From CAZEAP01 sp964510315 (GTDB lineage: Bacteria; Planctomycetota; Brocadiia; SM23-32): a stretch of 64,000 nt of DNA. Below, in pieces: positions 44,501 to 52,088 of this stretch. The notes beneath the pieces are model-generated. The model saw only the letters and a program-made list of their open reading frames with translations, had not been told where the DNA came from and made no database searches. The stretch covers positions 25,242 to 89,241 of the forward strand of contig CAZEAP010000014.1 of the NCBI GenBank assembly GCA_964510315.1, given 5' to 3'. The position numbers and the translations under genes were made by a program. Within the stretch, counting starts at the first letter, position 1. Every line of letters starts with the position of its first letter.

Positions 44501-44651
44501 GGGTTCCCCCGCACACGCGGGGATAGTCCCGAGCGGGGGCAGTGGGCGCTGGCGGCGATGAAGGTTCCCCCGCACACGCGGGGATAGTCCCGGCCTCACC
44601 AGGCCGCGGAGCAGCGACTGGCGGGTTCCCCCGCACACGCGGGGATAGTCC
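38585..44651 (+). CRISPR. type I-E CRISPR array, 100 repeats and 99 spacers
   Basis: Repeat of 28 nt: GGTTC, then a hairpin with stem CCCCGC/GCGGGG and loop ACAC, then ATAGTCC, which becomes a 7-nt 5' handle after Cas6e cleavage. Spacers are 33 nt; the first and last repeats are 6039 bp apart, exactly 99 x 61. A 28-nt repeat, 33-nt spacer and 7-nt handle are also described for Streptococcus thermophilus type I-E. Repeats look essentially identical to the end, so the array shows little decay. Spacers 39-47 recur as 64-72. Transcription runs from the leader next to cas2. Further peculiarities are given as findings. Confidence 0.98.
42428..43004. repeat. second copy of a nine-spacer block in the array
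   Basis: 577 bp identical, as far as I can see, to 40903-41479: repeats and spacers 39-47 are repeated as 64-72, 1525 bp (25 units) apart. Points to recombination between repeats rather than re-acquisition. Confidence 0.92.
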
Positions 44652-44696
44652 TTTTGTGTCCCCATTTCCCAAAACAGGCGAAAGGAGAAAGGAAAG

Positions 44697-44876
44697 ATGT
44701 TTAGAAAGCTCAGCCGGTGGTGGTATACAACCGGCCGGAGAATAAGGAAAGGCCGCGCCTTGTGGCACTTAGCCACAGGGCGCCCGGGGCCTTTTGTGTA
44801 TAGGCTCCTGTACAAGGCTTCGTTCCGGATCATCGCACCGGTGATCCGGGGCCTAATCAATCTGTTTCGGGTCTAA
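44697..44876 (+). CDS. 59-residue basic protein encoded inside the CRISPR array
   Basis: Complete small ORF in the 258-nt segment between repeat 100 and the trailing repeats. AAAGGAG ends nine bases before the ATG, an excellent site. The protein begins MFRKLSRWWYTTGRRIRKG, continues RALWHLATGRPGPFVYRLLYKASFR and ends GLINLFRV. It has 14 Arg/Lys, no Asp or Glu, and many aromatic residues. Codons AGA, ATA, AGG, TTA and CTA set it apart from the GC-rich neighbours, suggesting transfer from a mobile element. Spacer 34 of this array resembles its last 11 codons at 28 of 33 bases. I recognise no family. A phage or plasmid protein, toxin or CRISPR inhibitor are all possible. No promoter of its own is visible; it may be translated from array transcripts. 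Confidence 0.6.
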   Translation: MFRKLSRWWYTTGRRIRKGRALWHLATGRPGPFVYRLLYKASFRIIAPVIRGLINLFRV

Positions 44877-44909
44877 TTGTGCGTGGGTTCCCCGCCAGGC
44901 GGTCGTGCC

Positions 44910-44998
44910 GGTTCCCCAGCACACGCGGGGATAGTCCGTGGGCGAAGGGCTTGAGACGCGTGAGCCTGTCGGTTCCCCCGCACACGCGGGGATAGTCC
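44910..44998 (+). CRISPR. trailing CRISPR fragment (two repeats, one spacer)
   Basis: A repeat with one change (A instead of C at position 9) at 44910-44937, a 33-nt spacer at 44938-44970 and a perfect repeat at 44971-44998. A partial repeat-like GGTTCCCCG lies at 44886-44894. It is separated from the main array by the 258-nt insert. Afterwards 44999-45148 shows no further repeat. Confidence 0.9.
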
Positions 44999-45148
44999 CG
45001 GTCTCCAGCAGGACGCGCACCGTTGCGACGCGTCCGCGGATGGCGGTACGGTGCAGAGGCGTGTGGGCTTCGTCGTTCTGGATGTGGGGTGCGGGGTGGC
45101 GGAAGGGGGTTGATTCGGGGGGCGGGTTGGGGGAGAATCTACACTGAG

Positions 45149-46510
45149 ATGATCCAGGACGAACGGGTACAGGCGCTGAACGACGGGGAGGTGGCCGGGG
45201 GCAGTTACGTGGTGTACTGGATGCAGCAGGCCGCCCGCGCCGACTGCAACCACGCCCTGGAGTACGCCGTCCGCAGGGCCAACGAACTGCAGCTCCCTGT
45301 TGTGGCGGCTTTCGGGATCACCCAGAGGTTCCCGGGCGCCAACGAGCGGCATTACGCCTTCATGCTGGAGGGGCTCGCTGAAACACGCTCCCGGCTGGCG
45401 GAGCGGGGCATTGGGCTGGTGGTGCGCCTCAGCCCTCCGGTGGAGCTGATCCTGGGGCTGGCCGGGGAGGCGGCGCTGGTGGTGACCGACCGGGGCTACC
45501 TGAAGATTCAGCGCAACTGGCGACGCCGCGCGGCCCAACGGGCCGCCTGCCGGGTGGAGCAGGTCGAGACCGACGTGGTGGTGCCGGTGGAGACGGCCTC
45601 CGATGAGGAACAGTGGGCCGCCCGCACGCTGCGTCCCCGCATCCACGAGCATCTGGACAGGTTCCTGGCGCCCCTGGAGGAGACCTCCCTGGAGAGGGAC
45701 TCGGTGGGGTTGGTGGAAGAGGGCCTGGAGCTGGACGACGTGGAGGGTCTGCTGGAGGAGATGCGGGTCAGCCGCAGCGCCGGGCCGGTCTCCGCGTTCC
45801 GGGGGGGCGCTTCGCGGGCGGAGCGGTTGCTGGAGGAGTTCTGCGCGGACCGGCTGCCCGGCTACGCCGAGAGCGCGGGCGACCCCAACGCGGAGTGCGT
45901 CAGCCACATGAGCCCTTACCTGCACTTCGGGCAGATTTCCCCTCTCCGCATTGCCCTGCGGGTCTCGGCGGAGGAGGGAGCCGGGCGGAAGAACATCGAC
46001 GCCTACCTCAAGGAGCTGATCGTGCGGAGGGAGTTGAGCATGAACTTCTGCCTTTACAACGGGCGCTACGACTCCTTCGCGTGCCTGCCGGAATGGGCGA
46101 GGCAGACGCTGCGGCAGCATGCCGGCGACGAGCGGCCCTACCTCTACAGCCGGGAGGAGCTGGCGAAGGCCGGGACGCACGATCCCTACTGGAATGCCGC
46201 CCAGCGGCGCATGATGCAGACGGGGAAGATGCACAACCGCATGCGGATGTACTGGGGGAAGAAGATATTGGAATGGACGGCGGACCCCGAAGAGGCCTTC
46301 CGCACGGCGCTGGAGCTGAACAACCGCTACGAGCTGGACGGACGCGACCCGAACAGCTACGCCGGAGTGGCCTGGTGTTTCGGCAAGCACGACCAGGGGT
46401 GGGCCGAACGGGATGTGTTCGGGAAGGTGCGCTACATGAACGCGGCCGGCCTGGAGAGGAAGTTCGACGCGGAGACGTACGTCCGGGAGACACCCGGAGC
46501 GGGGGGATAG
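45149..46510 (+). CDS. phr: class II CPD photolyase
   Basis: Deoxyribodipyrimidine photolyase of 453 residues; splits UV-induced cyclobutane pyrimidine dimers using light and FAD. Class II features: VQALNDGEVAGGSYVVYWMQQAARADCNHALEYA at the N-terminus, GASRAERLLEEF, SHMSPYLHFGQISPLRIAL, LIVRRELSMNFCLYN, DPYWNAAQRRMMQTGKMHNRMRMYWGKKILEW and the final DGRDPNSYAGVAWCFGKHDQGWAERDVFGKVRYMNAAGL. All are intact. The ATG was chosen because the family starts just before the LNDG motif. It is unrelated in function to the CRISPR array 150 bp upstream. Confidence 0.96.
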   Translation: MIQDERVQALNDGEVAGGSYVVYWMQQAARADCNHALEYAVRRANELQLPVVAAFGITQRFPGANERHYAFMLEGLAETRSRLAERGIGLVVRLSPPVELILGLAGEAALVVTDRGYLKIQRNWRRRAAQRAACRVEQVETDVVVPVETASDEEQWAARTLRPRIHEHLDRFLAPLEETSLERDSVGLVEEGLELDDVEGLLEEMRVSRSAGPVSAFRGGASRAERLLEEFCADRLPGYAESAGDPNAECVSHMSPYLHFGQISPLRIALRVSAEEGAGRKNIDAYLKELIVRRELSMNFCLYNGRYDSFACLPEWARQTLRQHAGDERPYLYSREELAKAGTHDPYWNAAQRRMMQTGKMHNRMRMYWGKKILEWTADPEEAFRTALELNNRYELDGRDPNSYAGVAWCFGKHDQGWAERDVFGKVRYMNAAGLERKFDAETYVRETPGAGG

Positions 46511-46578
46511 GGCTGGGAGGGGCGCCGGCCTGGCGGGCTACGACCTCTGCCTCTGCGCCGCACCGAATGGGCGGGCAC

Positions 46579-46618
46579 AAAAAAAGGGCGCCGCCGTTTC
46601 CCTCCACACGGCGGCGCC
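46579..46618 (-). terminator. rho-independent terminator of the cold-shock gene
   Basis: Leftward 11-bp perfect stem GGCGCCGCCGT/ACGGCGGCGCC (plus 46587-46597 with 46608-46618) followed by C and seven T on the minus strand (A7 at plus 46579-46585). Lies 32 bp after the stop of the cold-shock gene. Confidence 0.9.
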
Positions 46619-46649
46619 TCGCATTGGCTTTTGAGCGATCAGCGGTGCG

Positions 46650-46853
46650 TCAGGCTCTTACCACGTTAGCAGCACGCAGGCCCTTGGGGCCCTTCTCCAC
46701 GTCGAACTCCACAACGTCGTCCTCGGACAGTGACTTGTAGCCACTTCCCTGAATCGAGCTGTGGTGCACGAACACGTCCTCGCCGCCTTCGTCCGGCGTG
46801 ATGAATCCGAAGCCCTTTTGGTCGCTAAACCATTTCACTTTGCCTTTCGTCAT
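46650..46853 (-). CDS. cold-shock domain protein (CspA family)
   Basis: 67-residue single OB-fold RNA chaperone. RNP1 KGFGFI and RNP2 VFVHHS are intact in GKVKWFSDQKGFGFITPDEGGEDVFVHHSSI; the C-terminus EDDVVEFDVEKGPKGLRAANVVRA is canonical. It binds single-stranded RNA/DNA and prevents structure formation, in cold or in normal growth. Monocistronic with a strong terminator. The long upstream region with a 9-bp inverted repeat is in line with a structured 5' leader of csp mRNAs. Confidence 0.96.
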   Translation of the reverse strand: MTKGKVKWFSDQKGFGFITPDEGGEDVFVHHSSIQGSGYKSLSEDDVVEFDVEKGPKGLRAANVVRA

Positions 46854-47426
46854 CTACGTTACCTCACAGATACAATGTTCTGCCACGAGCGAACGCGCGT
46901 CGTTGCCCGTACTGCGCTCGTGGTCATGAAAGCCGCCCCACCTTTGACGCTTGCTGATCGGTGAGCAGAGAGAGAGGGTTCGCTCGGGACTGCGGACGAG
47001 TGCTGGAAGCGGTGCGTTCGCCCCGGGAGGAGGGAATCCTCGGTGGGGAAGGCAAAGCCCACAGATCTCTTGCCACCCGAACCCGGGGCCGCAAACGGCC
47101 CGCGTCGGCTGACTAACAGAGCCCTGGAACGTGACTCAAACTGCTCCACACGGCCCGAAAGCCATGCCGCCCACAGGGCGCGAAGGGAGCGCGTCCTTCA
47201 CTCGATCTTATACCACTACCGCCGGGGTAACACAAGTGCGGCGTCACTTCTCGGCCACGCGCCCACCCGACCGGCCTCGGCGTCCCTGAGCTTACGGATA
47301 ATCTGGCCCGGCGCATGCTTCTTCCCCTTCATGGGAGCCTCCCTGGTCGAGAGTATACCTCCGAGACTCTCTCACAGCACCTGGACCATGTTCCGGGGAG
47401 CACACCACGGCTTACCGCGCGTGGGG
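46854..47426. other. intergenic region upstream of the cold-shock gene
   Basis: 573 bp without a supported gene. CCACGAGCG (46883-46891) and CGCTCGTGG (46915-46923) form a 9-bp inverted repeat that would be a hairpin 30-70 nt before the cold-shock start codon. I could not settle on a -10/-35 pair. The rest, 46930-47426, shows nothing I can name. Confidence 0.5.
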
Positions 47427-48527
47427 TTACCTCTGGTAGACCGGCAACTGGCAGTTCTGCACGCTGAGCGCCAGCACGGCCATGGAGGTGGCGTAGATCG
47501 CGCCTCCGCCCCGGGTGCCGGGCCAGGAGCCGTCGTCTCGCTGGCGCTCGGGTATCTTCTGGTAGATGTAGGCGGCGAACTTCTCCCAGTATTCGCCCCC
47601 CAACTGATAGAGGCCCTGCGAGCAATAGTAGAGCCCGTAGGCGGGCCAGTCATGGCCTCTGACCGCGCGTTCGCGATGGTCCAGGATCCATTCAGCTGCG
47701 CCTCGGCTGAGTTCGCTGTCGTGCTTGCCGCCGAGTTCCAGGCAGAGCAGCGCCACGCCCGTGCGGGCGATACCGGGACCCCTGCCGGGCTGGTAGCAGA
47801 AGCCGCCGCTGGCGTGACGACACTTCTCTATGAACCCGAGGCCCTTCTCGACCGCCTTGCGGGGCACGGCCATCCCCTTGTTGCGGGCCGAACGCAGCGC
47901 CATGAAGGCCCAGCCGCTCATAGAGATGTCGCTGTCCTTGCTGTTGCGGTTGTAGCGCCATCCGCCCTTGAAGCGATCGCGCTTTTGGATGTTCTGGGCC
48001 TCCAGGATGATCTTCAACGCCTCAGGCAGTCGTTCGTCGATACGCCCCTGCAGTTCGGGCCCCACCATGCCGGACACCTCGCTGATCATCAGGGTGGAGA
48101 TACAGTGGCTGTACATGCCGCCGCGCTGCCGTCTGGGGCCGGCGAGCATCCCGTTCCTATCCTGGTTCAACACGTACTCAATGCCCTTCCTGACCACATC
48201 GCTGTAGGGGCCGGCGCCGGGGGTGTGGCCGTTGGCCAGGAAGGCCATGACGGCCAGGCCGGCGACGCCGCTGTTGCCGGGACGTTTTCCCGGCCAAGAG
48301 CCGTCCTCCCGCTGGTTCTTGGCCAGGTAAGCCAGCCCCCCCTCGATGGCCGTTTCCAGGCGGTCGCCGTATTCGTCCAGGGGATCCGTCTGCGCCTCCT
48401 CTTCCGGCTCCTTGCTCGGGGTTTCCCCGCCACCGGCCGCGGCAACGGCACCCGTCAGGAGCAGGCAGACCAGCAGCAGGGACACTGCGGACCGAAGCGT
48501 GCCTCCGGATAGCCTATCAGTAAACAT
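47427..48527 (-). CDS. secreted squalene-cyclase/prenyltransferase-repeat protein
   Basis: 366 residues. A signal peptide (LRSAVSLLLVCLLLTGAVAAAGGG) is followed by alpha/alpha-toroid repeats: AIEGGLAYLAKNQREDGSWPG, KGGWRYN, ASGGFCYQPG and QRDDGSWPG carry the QxxDGSW-type QW motif of terpene cyclases and protein prenyltransferases. The catalytic DxDD of squalene-hopene cyclase is not visible, so this is the non-catalytic or unknown-function type widespread in planctomycetes. It is the last gene of the moxR operon, 18 bp after the DUF4175-like gene, and probably acts in the periplasm. Confidence 0.8.
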   Translation of the reverse strand: MFTDRLSGGTLRSAVSLLLVCLLLTGAVAAAGGGETPSKEPEEEAQTDPLDEYGDRLETAIEGGLAYLAKNQREDGSWPGKRPGNSGVAGLAVMAFLANGHTPGAGPYSDVVRKGIEYVLNQDRNGMLAGPRRQRGGMYSHCISTLMISEVSGMVGPELQGRIDERLPEALKIILEAQNIQKRDRFKGGWRYNRNSKDSDISMSGWAFMALRSARNKGMAVPRKAVEKGLGFIEKCRHASGGFCYQPGRGPGIARTGVALLCLELGGKHDSELSRGAAEWILDHRERAVRGHDWPAYGLYYCSQGLYQLGGEYWEKFAAYIYQKIPERQRDDGSWPGTRGGGAIYATSMAVLALSVQNCQLPVYQR

Positions 48528-48545
48528 GCCGGTCCTCTCAGGAAG

Positions 48546-51500
48546 TCACTGTTCCGTCGGGTTTCGCTCCGCACTTCGGGCGCCGCGCCTGGCGATCTCG
48601 CGGAAGTACTGCTTCACCAGTTCGCGGTACTCCTTCGGGCCCTTTGTGTCGGCCGCTTCGAGGATGTCGTTGCGGAGTTCGCTGGGCAGCCGTGCCCAAT
48701 CGGCCATGTCGATCCCCATGCGCTGGAGTTCCCGCGGCATACCCACCGGGGAGGCCCCCCGGCGGCGACCGATCCGGCCCATTCCCTCCATCATCGTGCT
48801 GAACATTCCGGTCGGCACCCGTGAAGGGAACCGGCCGGGGAAGGGGGAATCCGGCTGTTGTGCCGCGAGGGCCTGTCGGCGCTGCTGAGCGGTGGCCTCC
48901 AGCCCCTCCAGCCCTCTTTCGTCAGCCTGTTGGGCAACGGCGCTCAACGCGTCCTGCATGGCGTCGGCGGCTGCGAGGGAGTCCGCAGCCAGGCTGGATT
49001 CGGCGGCTTGGCCGGTTGCCTGAAACGCCTCGGCCAGCTCGGCGTCCGGGGAGGCCGGCTCCCGCCCATCGGTCGCGGAGTCGGCCAGCTCCTTCGCCAT
49101 GCCGTCCAGCGATTCGGCGGCCTGCGCCAGCGACCGGCCGGCCCGGCTCTGGGCCGGGAGGGCTTGCGCCGTCTCTCCCTGCTGCAGGGCCTGCTCGGCC
49201 TGGCTGCCCGCCTCTGCGGCCTCCTGCATGCGGCGGCTGGCCTCCTCTGCGGCGGCCGACGCGGGTTCCGCCGGGAAAATCGAAAGGGTGTCGGCGACCC
49301 CGCTTACCTCCTCGGACAGTTCGGCCATCTCCTCTCCGAGCAGGGACTGCTGCCCCTGGAGGGCCGCCATTGGCCTGCGTTCGGTCAGCGCGTCCATCTG
49401 CCGGGCCAGCTTCTCCTGCCGCTTCGCCAGCCGTCCGGCTTCTCCGGCCAGTCTGCTCTTCCGGGCGAGGGCCATGGCGTCCTCGATGTCCCGGGTGGCC
49501 GAACTCGGGGTTTCTGCCACGTCCTCGTGGAGTTCTTCCGCCAGGCCACTCATTTGACTGGCGGCCTCGTGGGCGTTCTCGGCGGCCTCGGGCAGCTCTC
49601 CTCGCTGTATGCTGTCCCGGGCCCGCCCGGCGTGGGTCGCGCCGTCTTCGGCGGCCTCCGCTTGATCGGGGGCGGTCTCCCGGGCGCGGTCGGCGATCTC
49701 GGCCGCCTGCCCTGCCGCCTCCTCCTGCTGGCGCAGCAGTCGGTCCATCATGGACTCCGGCGCGGCGGCTTGCTCGGTCGTAGGCTCGGCGAGTTGCTCG
49801 AGGTCATCGCGGAGTTGATTCTGCTCATCGCTTAGCTGCCGGGCCCGGCCGGCGAGGTCCCTGAGGTCCTCGGAGCTTCGCTCGGCGGCCTGGGCCAGGG
49901 CTCGCTCGCTGAGCATTTCGGCCAGTTCGCGTGCGAGTTCCTGCTGGGCCTGCTGCCATTGCTGTTCCGTTCGCCAGCTTTCTCGGCCCTGTTCCATCCG
50001 CAGCCTGTCCCGGGCCAGTTCGTCCTGGCGGTCGGCCATGTCGTAGAGTTCCCAGAACTTCTGGAGCATCTCGCTCATGCGCTCGAACTGCTGAAGCATT
50101 TCCTCCACCAGGGCGATGGCAGCGTCGGTCTCTTTCTGGCTCGCCCCCGCAAGCTCCCGGCGCTCCGCCTGGTCGTAACGGAGGCCGGGCACCTTCTCGA
50201 CGGCCTCGCCCGCTGCGCTCACGTGCTCGTCCACAGACTCCAGTTTGGGCACCAGCGACCGGTAGGCCGTTGCGGAGGCGTAGTCTTTCAGGTCCGTGAC
50301 CAGCCCTTCGGCGTTCCCGAGGTGCAGAAGTACGGCCTCGACCAGTGACTCGGCCCCGGGGGTGAGGGTCCTCTTCTGCTTGAGGTTCTTGCGCGCCGCC
50401 CGCGTATTCTCCCCGGCCGCCTTCAGTTCGTTCAGTATCCTCTTGAGTGAATCCCTGACCGCCTCGACCACCGATAGCTGCATCTGTTCCAGCAGGGACT
50501 GGGCGTCCTCCTCCAGGTTCACCGTGAAGGTGCGGGACATGGCTTCCTGTGGCCCGCCGAGATCCTTCGGCAGGTTGTCCGTCGCCCTCAGCCGGAAGGT
50601 CACCGTGCGAGCACCCGCGAACCGGGACAGCTCCAGTCGGGTCCGGCCGCTGAGTTCGAAGCGAAGCTCCCCCTCCCGGGAAAGGGACCTGGGACCGACG
50701 GCCTGGCCGTCCTCTTCCAGCAGGAGTTGCACCGAGGAGAGTCCCTGGTCGTCCCGCGCGGAGAACAGGATGGGGACGCGGTCAGAGGGCCGGCAGTGCA
50801 GCTCCGTGCGGGTGGGGAAGCCGATGCGGCCCGAGGGCGGCGAGTCGCGCGCGACCTCGATGGGATACTCCGCCGGGGGGTTGGTGAAGCCGTGTCTGTC
50901 GGTTACCACGATGCGCCAGACTCCTTCGCGCCTCTCCCGGAGCCTGAACTGGAAAGTGGCGGTGGCCGTATCGTCGTCGAGCGTTTCGACGACGCCGCGG
51001 GCGGCAGACCGTCGCTGGCCGTCGATGAACAACTCCGCCTTTTGCACGGATTTGCTCAAGCGGGCAACCACGCGCATGGCGGTGCCGACCACCGCGCGGA
51101 TGCTGCCGTCGGCATCCTCCTCCACCTCTGGTTCATGGAAGCTGTATTGCGGGGGGCGGTAGCGCAAATCGAGCCGCTCTACGAAAGGCTGCGGAACCAC
51201 GCGGACCCTGTAGTAGCGGCTGAGGGCGTCGCGGGCGCGCACCCGGTATTTGAACCCTCTTTTGGCCGGGGGGTATGTGGCACCGAAACGCGGCAGAGCA
51301 TCATCCTCGGTTCCCTCTTCGGGCAGCGGTCTCATCTCCCGCCGGGTGCGGGCGCCGGTCCCCGAAACGGTGTAGATGTGCGCCTTGTCGACACTCGGGT
51401 TATCGACGGTCACTGTCACGCGGAGTGGGTCGCCCGGATTGATGACCGCGTCGCCCGGCTCCACCCGGAGCTGGTCGGCATGGACGTTGGGCAGGTTCAA

Positions 51501-52088
51501 AAAGGGGGCGACGGCCCTCGCAAGAAGACGTGGACCTGTCCGGGGCCACAGCACCATCAGGCCCGCCAGCATGCACAGGGCGGCCATGGTCACCAGCAGG
51601 AACGGCCGCACGCCGCGGAAAGTCACCTCGCGTTTCGGCTGCAGCGCGAGCACGTCCTGGCTGGCCTGCCGCACCAGTGCGTTGACCAGCGAACGGGACC
51701 CGCGGATCTCCCAGGGCTCTTTGCTGCCGGCCAGCTCGACGGCGGAGCTGATGCGCTCCTCCAGCTCGGGGTGCCGGGATTCGAGCTGCCGGGCGATGCC
51801 CGACAGAGTGAAGCTGCGGGCCACCGGGCGGAGCAGGAAAAACACCGCCGCCAGGGCCGTGATGCCGGCCGCCCACAGCGTGAGCAGCCAGCGGGGCCAC
51901 GTGCTCAGGAAAATCACGAAGGCGTCCACGCCCATCACCAGCAGCAGAGAGGCGACCCCCACGGCCACGACGACGCAGAGGCCCCGAAGTGCGATCATCA
52001 GCCGGGCCCTCCGGATCACCTGCCGCAACGTGGCGGCGATGGGTTCCGGAAGGCCGGTCTCCGCTTCCATGGCTTCCTGGTTGGTCAC
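48546..52088 (-). CDS. large DUF4175-like membrane protein with coiled coil
   Basis: 1180 residues. Three hydrophobic segments near the N-terminus (about 29-58, 65-82, 160-182) are followed by beta-rich, Ig-like domains (about 190-470: VEPGDAVINPGDPLRVTVTVDNP, RFRLREREGVWRIVVTDRHGFTNPP-like) and then a very long Ala/Glu/Gln-rich coiled coil (about 500-1080). It resembles DUF4175-type proteins of the moxR/vWA clusters. Function unknown; location inner membrane with large periplasmic part is inferred. The start is a GTG overlapping the stop of the vWA gene (GTGA) with GGGAGGG upstream, so translation is coupled; a longer reading from 52169 would lie inside the upstream gene. Confidence 0.75.
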   Translation of the reverse strand: MTNQEAMEAETGLPEPIAATLRQVIRRARLMIALRGLCVVVAVGVASLLLVMGVDAFVIFLSTWPRWLLTLWAAGITALAAVFFLLRPVARSFTLSGIARQLESRHPELEERISSAVELAGSKEPWEIRGSRSLVNALVRQASQDVLALQPKREVTFRGVRPFLLVTMAALCMLAGLMVLWPRTGPRLLARAVAPFLNLPNVHADQLRVEPGDAVINPGDPLRVTVTVDNPSVDKAHIYTVSGTGARTRREMRPLPEEGTEDDALPRFGATYPPAKRGFKYRVRARDALSRYYRVRVVPQPFVERLDLRYRPPQYSFHEPEVEEDADGSIRAVVGTAMRVVARLSKSVQKAELFIDGQRRSAARGVVETLDDDTATATFQFRLRERREGVWRIVVTDRHGFTNPPAEYPIEVARDSPPSGRIGFPTRTELHCRPSDRVPILFSARDDQGLSSVQLLLEEDGQAVGPRSLSREGELRFELSGRTRLELSRFAGARTVTFRLRATDNLPKDLGGPQEAMSRTFTVNLEEDAQSLLEQMQLSVVEAVRDSLKRILNELKAAGENTRAARKNLKQKRTLTPGAESLVEAVLLHLGNAEGLVTDLKDYASATAYRSLVPKLESVDEHVSAAGEAVEKVPGLRYDQAERRELAGASQKETDAAIALVEEMLQQFERMSEMLQKFWELYDMADRQDELARDRLRMEQGRESWRTEQQWQQAQQELARELAEMLSERALAQAAERSSEDLRDLAGRARQLSDEQNQLRDDLEQLAEPTTEQAAAPESMMDRLLRQQEEAAGQAAEIADRARETAPDQAEAAEDGATHAGRARDSIQRGELPEAAENAHEAASQMSGLAEELHEDVAETPSSATRDIEDAMALARKSRLAGEAGRLAKRQEKLARQMDALTERRPMAALQGQQSLLGEEMAELSEEVSGVADTLSIFPAEPASAAAEEASRRMQEAAEAGSQAEQALQQGETAQALPAQSRAGRSLAQAAESLDGMAKELADSATDGREPASPDAELAEAFQATGQAAESSLAADSLAAADAMQDALSAVAQQADERGLEGLEATAQQRRQALAAQQPDSPFPGRFPSRVPTGMFSTMMEGMGRIGRRRGASPVGMPRELQRMGIDMADWARLPSELRNDILEAADTKGPKEYRELVKQYFREIARRGARSAERNPTEQ

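Noticed and set aside
44652..44684. The first 33 nt of the array insert as an ordinary spacer 100 followed by a lost repeat.
   Set aside because: No trace of a repeat follows at 44685; the sequence runs straight into the ribosome-binding site of the small ORF.
38510..44860. Many open frames on the minus strand across the CRISPR array, with repeated segments like YPRVCGGT and LSPRVRGN.
   Set aside because: They are translations of the CRISPR repeat; 61 is not a multiple of 3, so the three frames of the repeat alternate. No start sites or protein families.
46859..47149. A 96-codon minus-strand frame upstream of the cold-shock gene.
   Set aside because: Covers the cold-shock gene's leader hairpin; composition and lack of motifs argue against coding.
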